Source: Pseudomonas sp. EpS/L25 (GTDB lineage Bacteria > Pseudomonadota > Gammaproteobacteria > Pseudomonadales > Pseudomonadaceae). Taken from it: a stretch of DNA of 64,000 nt. The notes under the pieces are model-generated. The model worked only from the letters and a program-made list of their open reading frames with translations, was not told the origin of the DNA and made no database searches. A program made the translations under genes and the position numbers. The stretch is taken from assembly GCF_001512295.1 (NCBI RefSeq), contig NZ_LNUP01000002.1:62001-126000 (forward strand), read 5' to 3'. Shown here in pieces: positions 1 to 8,298 of the stretch (within the stretch, counting starts at the first letter, position 1; each line of letters starts with the position of its first letter).

Positions 1-549
1 CAGCTGTTCCTCAACATGGCCACCGGCGGCTTCGGCTCCCAGGTGACCGCCAACACCCCGGGGGAACTCAAGCGCCTGCTGGGTGGTGCGGCCTATCTGC
101 TGACCGGCCTGACCCGTTTCGCCGAGGTGCATTCGGCCCATGGCCGCTTCCGCGGACCGGGCTTCGAGTGGGAGGGCGAATTCCTCGCCCTGGGCATCGG
201 CAACGGCCGCCAGGCCGGGGGCGGGCACGTGCTCTGCCCGACGGCGCTGGTCAACGATGGCCTGCTCGACATCGGCATCCTGCCGGCGTCCCAGGATGTG
301 CTGGGCACCCTGGGCGAATTCCTCAGCAAGGGCTTCAGTACCGAGGAGATGTTCGTGCGGGCACGCCTGCCCTGGGTCGAGCTGGAAGCCGCCGAGGGCC
401 TGGACATGAACCTGGACGGCGAACCGGTCAAGCGCGAGCGGGTGAGATTCGAGGTGCGTCCGGGTATCCTGCAGGTCTACCTGCCGGTGGATTCGCCCCT
501 GCTGGGCGCCACCGCCGGCACGCTGGCCGCCCCGGCGGCCACTTCCTGA
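1..549 (+). CDS. yegS: YegS-type lipid/diacylglycerol kinase, C-terminal part (5' end outside window)
   Basis: The reading frame is open from base 1 and ends at TGA 547-549, so only the C-terminal ~182 residues are present. They match the second (beta-sandwich) domain of DAGK-catalytic-family lipid kinases: the N-terminal piece FLNMATGGFGSQVT, then VLCPTALVNDGLLDIGILP and the closing MNLDGEP segment, all typical of YegS. Family members phosphorylate lipids such as phosphatidylglycerol or diacylglycerol at the membrane. The nucleotide-binding GGDGT region lies upstream of the window and cannot be checked. The TGA stop is also the left target duplication of the repeat element that starts at base 550. 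Confidence 0.85.
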   Translation, partial: QLFLNMATGGFGSQVTANTPGELKRLLGGAAYLLTGLTRFAEVHSAHGRFRGPGFEWEGEFLALGIGNGRQAGGGHVLCPTALVNDGLLDIGILPASQDVLGTLGEFLSKGFSTEEMFVRARLPWVELEAAEGLDMNLDGEPVKRERVRFEVRPGILQVYLPVDSPLLGATAGTLAAPAATS

Positions 550-792
550 GAGCCTGTTCAACGTCTCGCGAGCTAGAGACAAACAAGGCGCAACGACCAG
601 CGGGAGTAACAGCCAAGGGCTGGCCCGCAGGGTGAGCGCCAGCGAATCAAATGGCTGAGGAAGCGGATCGGACCCGCGCTCGGGTTTACGAGTGGTAAAT
701 GAGCATTTCGACGGGGCCGCCCAGGTGGGGCTGGCGACCCAGGCCATTTTTAACGCGGTTTGGCCGACGCGCAGCAGACTTTGAACAGGTTC
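550..792 (-). repeat. CTNAG-site inverted-repeat element, copy A (243 bp)
   Basis: Non-coding element with ends GAGCCTGTTCA (550-560) and TGAACAGGTTC (782-792), an 11-bp inverted repeat with one mismatch. It is flanked by TGA at 547-549 and 793-795, which reads as a 3-bp duplication inside CTGAG on both sides. The interior carries the family blocks: AGCTAGAGACAAACAAGG near the left end, AGTGGTAAATGAGCAT in the middle and GGCCGACGCGCAGCAG near the right end. It lies in the opposite orientation to copies B, C and D. It sits between the lipid kinase and crtZ, so it forms the left border of the carotenoid island. Confidence 0.85.
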
Positions 793-817
793 TGAGCAGG
801 CGTTTGCGGAGGGTACC

Positions 818-1345
818 TTGGAGCTACTGATCAACGCGGGAATCGTGCTGGCCACCGTGGCGGGCATGGAAGCCTTCGCCTGGTGGTCGCACAAGTACAT
901 CATGCATGGCTGGGGGTGGGGCTGGCATGAGTCCCACCACCGGCCACGCACCGGCTGGTTCGAGAAGAACGACCTCTACGCCATCGTCTTCGCCGCCCTG
1001 GCGATCCTGCTGATCGCCCTCGGCAACGCGGGCTACTGGCGGCTGCAGTGGATCGGCGCCGGCATGACCCTCTACGGGCTGCTGTACTTCATCGCCCACG
1101 ACGGCCTGGTGCACCAGCGCTGGCCGTTCCGCTACGTTCCGCGCAGCGGCTATCTGAAACGGCTCTACCAGGCGCATCGCATGCACCATGCGGTGGACGG
1201 GCGGGAGGGCTGCGTGTCCTTCGGTTTCCTGCTGGCGCCCACCACCCAGCAACTCAAGCGGCAGCTGCGCGAGATACACGGTGGCGCGCTGGACTCCTCA
1301 CGCGAACGCAAGGCGCGGGACCAGGTGCAGGAAGGCGTGGACTAG
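818..1345 (+). CDS. crtZ: CrtZ beta-carotene 3-hydroxylase
   Basis: A 175-aa membrane di-iron hydroxylase that converts beta-carotene to zeaxanthin via beta-cryptoxanthin. The four histidine clusters of the fatty-acid-hydroxylase superfamily are present in order: HKYIMH (~30), HESHH (~38), HDGLVH (~94) and HRMHH (~121). Hydrophobic segments surround them. The start is TTG at 818, chosen because GCGGAGGG (806-813) lies at good ribosome-binding distance and no ATG fits. The length is normal for CrtZ. It is transcribed convergently to the rest of the crt genes, as in Pantoea-type clusters, but here an unrelated gene and a repeat separate it from crtB. Confidence 0.93.
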   Translation: MELLINAGIVLATVAGMEAFAWWSHKYIMHGWGWGWHESHHRPRTGWFEKNDLYAIVFAALAILLIALGNAGYWRLQWIGAGMTLYGLLYFIAHDGLVHQRWPFRYVPRSGYLKRLYQAHRMHHAVDGREGCVSFGFLLAPTTQQLKRQLREIHGGALDSSRERKARDQVQEGVD

Positions 1346-1356
1346 GCGAGGAGGGG

Positions 1357-1376
1357 AGCGCCTCCTGGGAGGCGCT
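1357..1376. terminator. Hairpin between convergent genes, probable bidirectional terminator
   Basis: AGCGCCTC-CTGG-GAGGCGCT is a perfect 8-bp GC-rich stem with a tetraloop. It lies exactly between the crtZ stop (1345) and the stop of the opposing gene (1385). No clear T-run follows on either strand, so the terminator role is inferred from position and stem strength. Confidence 0.55.
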
Positions 1377-1384
1377 TACCGGGG

Positions 1385-1915
1385 TCAGGCAACGGCGGGT
1401 GTGTCGTAGGCGGCGAACAGCGAGTGGGCGTACTGGCTACGTTCGCTCTCGTTGCGCAGCAGGTCGATGAATTCCTTGGCCGGGGGATTGAGGGTGCCGG
1501 CGGAGGCTGCCGCGACCACCTCGGCCTGTTCGCCAGCGGCCAGATCGGCGAAGCCAGCACCCAGGCGCTCGACGCAATAGGCATCCAAAACCGCCAGGCC
1601 ATCGCGCAGCAGGTCGCGCAGATTGGCGCCTTGCTGGACCTGGGCCTGCTCGTCGAAGGGATCGACGACGTTCAAGCGATCGCCATGGGCATAGGGGGTG
1701 AGCATGTGGCGGTCGATGAATTCCGGCAGGCGGGTATCGGCCTGCTCGCTATCGGCCTGCAGGTGGACGCACAGGGCGACCAGGGCGCGCCACTGGGTGG
1801 CGTTGAAGAATTCGGGTTTGTAGGCGGACTGAGCGGTGCCGGAAAGGCCAAGGGCAAGGAGTGACGCGGGGGCAGCGAAAAGTTCGTGCGAAACAGCCGT
1901 TTCCGTCTTGTGCAT
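1385..1915 (-). CDS. Gluconate 2-dehydrogenase subunit 3-like (gamma chain) protein, orphan
   Basis: About 176 aa from the ATG at 1915 (MHKTETAVSH); an in-frame ATG at 1975 would add 20 residues of unlikely composition. The body resembles the small gamma subunit of membrane-bound FAD gluconate/sorbitol dehydrogenases: FFNATQWRALVALC, then LPEFIDRHM, then a C-terminal KEFIDLLRNESERSQY. The hydrophobic stretch ASLLALGLSGTAQSA near the N-terminus looks like a weak export signal. In known systems this subunit is encoded beside a flavoprotein and a triheme cytochrome. Neither is present here: crtZ lies downstream (convergent) and repeat copy B upstream. Family assignment is fair; function as a lone subunit is unclear. 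Confidence 0.6.
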   Translation of the reverse strand: MHKTETAVSHELFAAPASLLALGLSGTAQSAYKPEFFNATQWRALVALCVHLQADSEQADTRLPEFIDRHMLTPYAHGDRLNVVDPFDEQAQVQQGANLRDLLRDGLAVLDAYCVERLGAGFADLAAGEQAEVVAAASAGTLNPPAKEFIDLLRNESERSQYAHSLFAAYDTPAVA

Positions 1916-1991
1916 GTGCAAATCCCATACTCGAAGGCTGACTACTGGATGCAGCGCTCTGGCGCGGGCATCCATCCATCCGCGGCCCGTG

Positions 1992-2131
1992 GAAGCTGTT
2001 CACGATCTGCTGCGCGTCGGTCAAACGGCGTTGAAAAAGCCTTCGAAATGCTCATTTACCACTCGTAAACTGCGCTTTCTCAGGCTTTTTCGCCTAGTTT
2101 GTCTCTAGCTCGCGAGAGCGTGAATAGCTTC
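1992..2131 (+). repeat. CTNAG-site inverted-repeat element, copy B (140 bp, shortest)
   Basis: Ends GAAGCTGTTCA (1992-2002) and TGAATAGCTTC (2121-2131) form an inverted repeat with one mismatch. Flanking triplets are GTG and TTG, so the duplication is eroded. It contains the family blocks TGCTGCGCGTCGG, AATGCTCATTTACCACTCG and GTCTCTAGCTCGCGAGA but lacks the middle segment of the longer copies. Internal arms AAAAAGCCT (2034-2042) and AGGCTTTTT (2082-2090) form a 9-bp perfect stem. It lies between the crtB end and the start of the orphan dehydrogenase subunit. The rest of the 1916-2230 gap holds nothing I recognise. Confidence 0.8.
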
Positions 2132-2230
2132 TTGGAGGGTCGCTTTGATCCGACCCGTTTATCGCACAAAAGTTTGCTGGCGTGCACCCCCAAGGTGCGC
2201 AGAAATGTGACTGGCGCAAGACGGGCGACG

Positions 2231-3166
2231 TCAGCGGCGCGGCCGGGTCCAGAGGTCGACCGGGCGTGGCTCGTTGCGCTGGTGGCGCGACAGCATGGCG
2301 CGGGCGGCGCCACGACAGACCAGGCGCAGCTTGTCGGCGGTGCTGGTACTGACGCGCTGATCCCAGGCATGGGCGCCCAGTTGCAGCACCTGTACCCCGA
2401 TCTCACGGTAGACGCCGCGAGCCGTGGCGATGGCCCAGGCCGAGCGCAGGGGCAGGGCGGCGATGCCCTGGCGCGCCGAGTCGTAGTAGGGCTCGGCCAG
2501 GCGTACCAGGCGCTCGGCGAGTTGCGCCACGGCTTCACGGTGCTGCGGCGCCGCCAACTCGGCGGGAGGCACGCCGAGTTCGTCGAGCCACCTTCGGGGC
2601 AGGTAGACGCGGCCGATGCGGGCGTCCTCGACGATGTCGCGGGCGATGTTGGTGAGCTGGAAGGCCAGGCCCAGGTCGCAGGCGCGATCCAGGGTCTCCT
2701 CGTCGTCGGCGCCCATGATCCGCGCCATCATCACGCCGACCACCCCGGCGACGTGGTAGCAGTACTCCAGGGTGTCTTCCAGCTCCACGTAGACGCGCTC
2801 TTCCACGTCCATGCGAAAGCCGGCCAGATGATCCAGAGGCAGGGCCAGGGGAATGCCGTGGCGCTGCACCACGCGCTGGAAGGCGGCGAAGGCTGGGTCC
2901 TGCAGGGGCTCGTCGGCATAGGCGGCGCGGGTCAGGCGCTCCAGCTCGGCCAGCCGCGCCCGACCGCCGAGGCGGTCGCCCTCGACCTGGCCATGCCCCA
3001 GCTCCTGGCCATCGATGACGTCGTCGCAATGCCGGCACCAGGCATAGAGCAGTACCGCGCTCTCGCGGGTCTCGGGGGCGAACAGCTTGGCGGCGGCGGC
3101 GAAGCTCTTGGAGCCGACGGCGATGCTCTGCTCGGCGTGGTCGACGACATCGTGGCTGGCAGTCAT
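2231..3166 (-). CDS. crtB: CrtB phytoene synthase
   Basis: 311 aa. It condenses two GGPP molecules head to head into 15-cis-phytoene, the first committed carotenoid step. Both aspartate-rich substrate-Mg motifs of the trans-isoprenyl squalene/phytoene synthase family are visible: CRHCDDVID (~residues 44-52) and the phytoene-synthase signature QLTNIARDIVEDA. LPRRWL follows as usual. The ATG at 3166 starts 2 nt after the crtI stop, so it is the last gene of the leftward crt operon. Length and motifs are normal and nothing suggests inactivation. Confidence 0.95.
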   Translation of the reverse strand: MTASHDVVDHAEQSIAVGSKSFAAAAKLFAPETRESAVLLYAWCRHCDDVIDGQELGHGQVEGDRLGGRARLAELERLTRAAYADEPLQDPAFAAFQRVVQRHGIPLALPLDHLAGFRMDVEERVYVELEDTLEYCYHVAGVVGVMMARIMGADDEETLDRACDLGLAFQLTNIARDIVEDARIGRVYLPRRWLDELGVPPAELAAPQHREAVAQLAERLVRLAEPYYDSARQGIAALPLRSAWAIATARGVYREIGVQVLQLGAHAWDQRVSTSTADKLRLVCRGAARAMLSRHQRNEPRPVDLWTRPRR

Positions 3167-3168
3167 GG

Positions 3169-4665
3169 CTAACCGTGCTCCGCGAGGATGACGCTGGCGG
3201 TGGCCTTGGCCGAACCGACCACGCCCGGCACGCCGGCGCCGGGATGAGTGCCCGCGCCGACCAGGTAGAGGTTGGGGATGACGGTATCGCGATTGTGCGG
3301 CCGGAACCAGGCGCTCTGGGTGAGGATGGGTTCCAGGGAGAAGGCCGAGCCCAGGTGCGCATTGAGCTCCTGGCGGAAATCGGCCGGGGTGAAGATGCGC
3401 GAGGTGACCAGGTTGGCCCGCAGGCCGGGCATGTAGCGCTCTTCCAGGTAGGCGAGGATCTTGTCACGCAGGCGCGGGCCTTCGACGCTCCAGTCGACGT
3501 CGGCATTGCCCAGGTGCGGCACCGGCGCCAGCACGTAGTGGGCGCTGTGGCCGGGCGGGGCGAGTGACGGATCGGTGACGCAGGGCGAATGCAGGTAGAG
3601 CGAGAAGTCGTCCGGCACGCCGGGACCCTTGAAGAGTTCGTCGATCAGGCCGCGATAGCGCTGGCCGAAGCAGACCATGTGGTGTTCGAGACCGACCGGC
3701 GGTTGGCTCAGGCCGAAGTGGATGACGAACAGCGACATGCTGTGCCTCTTGCGCTTGAGGCGGTTGCCCTCGACCACGCCATGGGTGTGGTGACCGAGCA
3801 GCTTGCGATAGGTATGCACCACGTCGGCGTTGGAGGCCACCAGGTCGGCCTCGAGCTGGCTGCCATCGGCCAGGCAGACGCCGGTGGCCCTATTGCCTTC
3901 GGTGAGGATGCGCTCCACCGGGGTGTTCAGGCGCACTTCGCCGCCGAGGTCGGTAAAGAGCTTCAGCAGGCCCAGGACCAGCTGATGGGTGCCACCCTTG
4001 GCGAACCAGACGCCCCACTTGCGTTCCAGCGCATGGATCAGCGCATAGATCGAGGAGGTGGCGAAGGGATTGCCGCCCACCAGCAGGGTATGGAAGGACA
4101 GGGCCTGGCGCAGCTTTTCGTTCTTCACGAACCCCGACACCTGGGTGTAGACACTGCGCCAGGCGGTGAGCTGGGCCAGCTTCGGCGCGGCGGCGAGCAT
4201 GTCGCCGACCTTGAGGAAGGGCTTGGCGCCGAGGCGGACATAACCCTCTTCGAAGACTGCCTGGGAATAGGCCAGGAAGCGCTGGTAGCCGGCCACGTCA
4301 TCCGGCTCCAGGGCGCGGATCTGCTCGTCCAGGCGGGCCTGGTCGTTGACGTAGTCGAAGCGGGTGCCGTCTTCCCAGCACAGCTGGTAGAAGGGACTGA
4401 CCGGCAGCAGCTCGACATAGTCGCTCATCCGGCGGCCGCTGAGGGCGAACAGTTCTTCCAGGGCCGAGGGGTCGGTGATGACGGTGGGGCCGGCGTCGAA
4501 GGTGAAGCCGGCATCCTGGTAGACGTAGGCGCGGCCACCGGGCTTGTCGCGACCCTCGATGAGGGTGGTGGCGATGCCGGCCGACTGCAGGCGCACCGCC
4601 AGGGCGATACCGCCGAAGCCAGCGCCGATGACGATGGCCCGCTTGGGCGCGTTACCTTGGGTCAT
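3169..4665 (-). CDS. crtI: CrtI phytoene desaturase (lycopene-forming)
   Basis: 498-aa FAD-dependent desaturase converting phytoene to lycopene. The N-terminus carries the dinucleotide-binding motif VIGAGFGGIALAVRL followed by GGRAYVYQDAGFTFDAGPT, and the C-terminus ends with YLVGAGTHPGAGVPGV, the bacterial carotenoid desaturase signature. The start is ATG 4665 (MTQGNAPKRAIVIG), with GGAAG just upstream in the end of crtY. ATGA at 4662-4665 joins the crtY stop and crtI start, indicating translational coupling. An in-frame extension far upstream runs through crtY and is not credible. Confidence 0.95.
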   Translation of the reverse strand: MTQGNAPKRAIVIGAGFGGIALAVRLQSAGIATTLIEGRDKPGGRAYVYQDAGFTFDAGPTVITDPSALEELFALSGRRMSDYVELLPVSPFYQLCWEDGTRFDYVNDQARLDEQIRALEPDDVAGYQRFLAYSQAVFEEGYVRLGAKPFLKVGDMLAAAPKLAQLTAWRSVYTQVSGFVKNEKLRQALSFHTLLVGGNPFATSSIYALIHALERKWGVWFAKGGTHQLVLGLLKLFTDLGGEVRLNTPVERILTEGNRATGVCLADGSQLEADLVASNADVVHTYRKLLGHHTHGVVEGNRLKRKRHSMSLFVIHFGLSQPPVGLEHHMVCFGQRYRGLIDELFKGPGVPDDFSLYLHSPCVTDPSLAPPGHSAHYVLAPVPHLGNADVDWSVEGPRLRDKILAYLEERYMPGLRANLVTSRIFTPADFRQELNAHLGSAFSLEPILTQSAWFRPHNRDTVIPNLYLVGAGTHPGAGVPGVVGSAKATASVILAEHG

Positions 4666-5828
4666 GTTGCTTCCTTGAACTGGGGAGGACGAGCCAGGGC
4701 GGCATCCAGCGCCGGTTTCAGCGGTACCGGCGGTTTGCCGGAGAGGATGCGCAGCCGATCGAAGGTGGTGAGGCGGCCGGCGTAGAACCGTTGGATGAGC
4801 GGTTCGCCGAGGCCGTAGAACCTTTGCATGACGCGCACCCGGTGCTCGGGGCGGCCGGCGAGGAAAAGCATGCGATTGAGCAGGCGGAAGAAGCCCTGCT
4901 GTCGCCAGCGCCCCTGGGCGTAGTGGCGCAGGGTAGCGCGTAGCGCCGCGCTGGAGTCGAAGGGCTGGGCGGCCAGGTGCTCCGCCAGGCGCACCGCCTC
5001 GGGCAGCGAGTAGCCGGTGGTGGGATGGAACAATCCGGCGGCCAGGCCGATGGGCGCACCGGCCGTGACGTGGTCCCAGTAGCTGTCCACGTCGCCACCG
5101 AGGGTGATGGGCAGGATGCCCTGTTCTTCGCGCAGCACCTCGGCGATGGTCCAGTCCTGCTGGCGGGCGTAGTCGGCCAGGTGCTGGCGCAGGCGTTCCA
5201 CCGGCAGGCTTTCGCCATCGGCGTAGTAGGTGTCCTCGATCAGCAGGCGGTCGGGCGCCAGTGGCAGGGTATAGACGAAACGATAGCCGTCCAGCTGGTC
5301 GACGGTGGCGTCCATCACGATGGGTTCGGTAAGGCCATGGGGACTGGCGAGGCGTACCTCCTGGCCGAGGAATTTCTGGTAGCCGAGCCACAGCGCCGGA
5401 TCGGGCCGCGGCCCTCGGGCATCGATCACCACACCGGCGGCCAGGGTGTAGCCATCGGCGAAGACCAGGCCATCGTCCTGCAGCCGCAGCACCTCGCGCC
5501 CCAGCAGCAGGCGCTCCGCCGGCAGGCGTGCGCTCAGCACCTCATGGAAGCGTTCGGCGCTGATGCTGGCGTAGCCGCTGTTCAGCTGGCGCTGTCGCTT
5601 GGGGAAACGCACCTCGTAGCGCGGCCAGCGGTAGGCGACCAGGGGATCGATCCAGGCGTGCTGCGGCGCCGTCAGGTCCGGCTCGTGAAAGGACCAGGTG
5701 TGGTTGCCGCCCAGGCGTGGACCGGCCTCCACCAGACGCCAGTCCAGCTCGGGACGGGTTTCGGCCAGGCGCAGGGCGAGCAGGCCACCGGCCAGGCCGC
5801 CGCCGACGATCAGCAGGTCAGGACGCAC
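4662..5828 (-). CDS. crtY: CrtY lycopene beta-cyclase
   Basis: 388 aa. It cyclises both ends of lycopene to give beta-carotene. The NAD(P)/FAD-type motif LLIVGGGLAGGLLALRL opens the protein, followed by NHTWSFHE, the central RLLIEDTYYADG (counterpart of the FLEETPYS-type motif) and GLFHPTTGYSLPEAV, all typical of the CrtY family. The GTG start at 5828 was chosen because GAGGA lies 7 nt upstream and the protein then begins right at the Rossmann fold. It overlaps the crtX stop by 11 nt. An ATG at 5885 is possible but would bury 19 extra residues in crtX. Confidence 0.93.
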   Translation of the reverse strand: MRPDLLIVGGGLAGGLLALRLAETRPELDWRLVEAGPRLGGNHTWSFHEPDLTAPQHAWIDPLVAYRWPRYEVRFPKRQRQLNSGYASISAERFHEVLSARLPAERLLLGREVLRLQDDGLVFADGYTLAAGVVIDARGPRPDPALWLGYQKFLGQEVRLASPHGLTEPIVMDATVDQLDGYRFVYTLPLAPDRLLIEDTYYADGESLPVERLRQHLADYARQQDWTIAEVLREEQGILPITLGGDVDSYWDHVTAGAPIGLAAGLFHPTTGYSLPEAVRLAEHLAAQPFDSSAALRATLRHYAQGRWRQQGFFRLLNRMLFLAGRPEHRVRVMQRFYGLGEPLIQRFYAGRLTTFDRLRILSGKPPVPLKPALDAALARPPQFKEAT

Positions 5829-7086
5829 GATCCCGTCCTCGTGCGGCCAGGCCGTCCACCAGTCGCGCTGCCGTGCTGGCGCCACCGGCCGCCGCGGCGA
5901 TAGGCACGAAACGCTCGGCGGCCCGCCGATAGGCCGGATCGGCCAGCACCGCGCCGAGGGCCTGGGTCAGGCGGGCCCGGCTGGCCAGGCGTGGCGCCAG
6001 GCAGATACCGGCGCCGACCCGCTCCAGGCGACGGGCGATGCCCGGCTGGTCGAACACCATGGGCAGCGCCAGCATGGGTTTGCCGGCGGCCAGGCAGTCC
6101 AGCACGGTATTGAAGCCGCCATGGGTGATGACGGCATCGGCGCGGGCGATGACGGCTTCCTGGGGCGCGAAGTCGGTCACCCAGGTGGCGCCGTCGTCCA
6201 GCAGGCGCCGCTCGGAGGTGCCGTCGAGCCGGCCGCAGTGGGCGATCAGCACCTGCGCACCGAGCTGGCGACAGGCCTGGGCCACCCGCCGGAACAGCGC
6301 CAGCCGGCTGCCCTGCAGGGTACCGAAGGAGGCGAAGACGAAGGGCCGCCGCGGGTCGAGTTCCAGCTCGAAGCGCTGCTGCCGGACGCTGGGCGAGCGC
6401 AGCGGGCCGACTTCATGGAACTGCGCGGGCGGCATGTGCCGCGGAAAGTCGAAGCCGGGCAGGCACTGGCTCAGTTGCAGGTAGGGCGAGAAGCAGTCGT
6501 CCAGGGTCCGCCGCTCGCCGAGCCCGAAGGCCTGGGCATGGCGCTGGATGACCCTGCCCTGGCGGCCCATCATCAGGTCGAACACCCGGGTCGCTCCCTG
6601 GACGATCTGGCGCTCGCGCTCGCTGGTGGGATAGGCGAAGGGCAGGGTGGGCAGTGGCAGGTCAGGCTCGCGATTCATCGGCACCGCGCAGGCCAGGGAG
6701 GCATAGGGCAGGCCGAGATGGTCCCCCAGCAGGCCACCGGCGGGCTCCATCTGGTCGGCGATCAGGCAGTCGACACCCAGGTCGCGCAGGGCGCCCGGGC
6801 CCTCGCGGCAGAACAGGTCGGTGTTGCGCGCCATGTCGGCGATCACCCCGAACACCGCCCAGGGCTGGCGACTGGCGGTGCGGGCGAGCAGGGGCGCCAG
6901 GCTGCCGCGCGGATGGCTGGCGGCGCCGATGGCCTGGAAGTCGACGCCGGGCGGACGCGGGCGGTCGCCGACGTCGGCCTGATGCAGCAGGGTGACGCGA
7001 TGACCGAGCTGTACCAGGGCCTCGCCCAGCACCAGATGGGTGGACAAGTGGCTCGGCAGTGGCGGCGAGATCAGGGCGACATGCAT
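5818..7086 (-). CDS. crtX: CrtX zeaxanthin glucosyltransferase
   Basis: 422 aa. It transfers glucose from UDP-glucose to the hydroxyls of zeaxanthin, giving mono- and diglucosides. The GT1 fold is visible: an N-terminal MHVALISPPLPSHLS, FASFGTLQGSRL in the middle, and the C-terminal donor-binding signature APQEAVIARADAVITHGG followed by NTVLDCLAAGKPMLALP and DQPGIARRLE. The start ATG 7086 gives the normal N-terminus; the longer open frame upstream reads through idi2 out of frame. A 26-nt gap separates it from idi2 and an 11-nt overlap joins it to crtY. It should make the pigment more polar and better suited to membrane insertion. Confidence 0.93.
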   Translation of the reverse strand: MHVALISPPLPSHLSTHLVLGEALVQLGHRVTLLHQADVGDRPRPPGVDFQAIGAASHPRGSLAPLLARTASRQPWAVFGVIADMARNTDLFCREGPGALRDLGVDCLIADQMEPAGGLLGDHLGLPYASLACAVPMNREPDLPLPTLPFAYPTSERERQIVQGATRVFDLMMGRQGRVIQRHAQAFGLGERRTLDDCFSPYLQLSQCLPGFDFPRHMPPAQFHEVGPLRSPSVRQQRFELELDPRRPFVFASFGTLQGSRLALFRRVAQACRQLGAQVLIAHCGRLDGTSERRLLDDGATWVTDFAPQEAVIARADAVITHGGFNTVLDCLAAGKPMLALPMVFDQPGIARRLERVGAGICLAPRLASRARLTQALGAVLADPAYRRAAERFVPIAAAAGGASTAARLVDGLAARGRDRAS

Positions 7087-7112
7087 GGCGGCGTCCGGTC
7101 GGCTGGCCTTCA

Positions 7113-8162
7113 CTATGGGCGTTGCAGCGCGTTGGCGTCCAGCAGCTCGGCCTGGCGCAACTGGGCCAGGTTGGCCGAGCCGGTGCAGAAGCAGGCGATG
7201 CGCAGTTGCTCGATGACCACGCGAAAATGCGCGATCACCGCCTCGGTGGATTGGGTCGCGCCGGGCAGCGCGGCGGCCGCCTGGCCGGCGAGGTCGGCAC
7301 CGAGGCGGATGGCCTTGGCTACGTCGATGCCGTCGCGGACGCCACCCGAGGCGATCAGGGTCGCCTGGGGGCAGGCGGCGCGCACCTGGCGCAGGCTCTC
7401 GGCGGTGGGGATACCCCAGTCGGTGAAGGCGCGGGCGATGGCGCGCTGCTGCTCGTCGCGGGCACGCTCGGCTTCCACCGCCGCCCAACTGGTGCCCCCG
7501 GCACCCGCCACGTCCAGCACGGCCACGCCAGCGTCCAGCAACCGACGGGCGACCCGGCCGGACAGGCCTGCCCCCACTTCCTTGACGACCACCGGCACGG
7601 AGAGATGTGTAACCAGGTTTTCCAAGGCACCCAAAATACCGTGCCAGCGGCGATCCCCACCGGCCTGCACGGCTTCCTGCAGCGGATTGAGATGGATGAT
7701 GAGGGCATCCGCTTCGATCATCTCCACCGCGCGCCGCGCTTCGTCGAGGCCGTAGCCCGCCACCAGTTGCGCCGCGCCGAAGTTGGCCAGCAGCGGCACG
7801 TCCGGTGCGAGCCGGCGCAGCTCGCCGGTCAGGCCCTGGTCGCCACCCCGCTGCAGGGCGATGCGCTGGGAGCCGACGGCGAGGGCGATACCCAGGTCCT
7901 GGGCGGCCTCCGCGAGATGGCGATTGATCAAGGCAGCCCGCTCGGGGCCGCCGGTCATGGAACTGATCAGCAAGGGGGCTGCCAGGGAACGATCGAACAG
8001 GTGGGTGCCGAGATCGATGTCATCGAGGTCGAGTTCGGGCAGGGCGCAATGGGCGAACCTCAGGGTGTCGAAGCCCGTGGTGACGGCGCTGCGGGCCTTG
8101 TGGGGATCCAGCACGATATCCAGATGGTCGTTCTTGCGGCTTGCCAGTTCCCAATCCACCAT
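7113..8162 (-). CDS. fni: Type 2 isopentenyl-diphosphate delta-isomerase (FMN)
   Basis: 349 aa. It interconverts IPP and DMAPP, supplying the starter for CrtE. The family segments are present: an N-terminal [11 protein letters not shown], then [35 protein letters not shown] and the phosphate-binding [13 protein letters not shown] of a TIM-barrel flavoprotein. It is the first gene of the leftward idi-crtX-Y-I-B operon, divergent from crtE. The same gene occupies this position in several enterobacterial crt clusters, so its role here is local precursor balancing. Length is normal. Confidence 0.93.
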   Translation of the reverse strand: MVDWELASRKNDHLDIVLDPHKARSAVTTGFDTLRFAHCALPELDLDDIDLGTHLFDRSLAAPLLISSMTGGPERAALINRHLAEAAQDLGIALAVGSQRIALQRGGDQGLTGELRRLAPDVPLLANFGAAQLVAGYGLDEARRAVEMIEADALIIHLNPLQEAVQAGGDRRWHGILGALENLVTHLSVPVVVKEVGAGLSGRVARRLLDAGVAVLDVAGAGGTSWAAVEAERARDEQQRAIARAFTDWGIPTAESLRQVRAACPQATLIASGGVRDGIDVAKAIRLGADLAGQAAAALPGATQSTEAVIAHFRVVIEQLRIACFCTGSANLAQLRQAELLDANALQRP

Positions 8163-8298
8163 GTCTTCTAGAGTCCGCCCTGAGTGACCTTTCGTCGGTC
8201 GTTGTGGTCTGGTAGGGGACGACGGGTTCGCTTGGCGAAGGACCTAATCCACCGAGGTGCGACCGTTCGTCGGTCCTACACCTGGAGTATCTCGACTC
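8163..8298. promoter_or_regulatory. Divergent crtE / idi-crtXYIB control region with a REP-like palindrome
   Basis: This 136-bp gap must hold the promoters for both arms of the crt cluster. TTCGTCGGTC occurs twice in direct orientation (8191-8200 and 8266-8275). The stretch 8212-8279 begins GTAGGGGACGACG and ends CGTCGGTCCTAC, an imperfect inverted repeat like the GTAGG...CCTAC palindromic repeats common in Pseudomonas intergenic DNA. I cannot assign -35/-10 boxes with confidence. Confidence 0.45.

Noticed and set aside
1916-1975. N-terminal extension of the orphan dehydrogenase subunit to the ATG at 1975
   Set aside because: The added residues are Arg/Ala-rich and unlike the family; the ATG at 1915 is preferred though its ribosome-binding site is also weak.
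3589-4785. Plus-strand open frame of about 400 codons opposite crtI
   Set aside because: Antisense shadow of crtI; no start signals and no protein family features.
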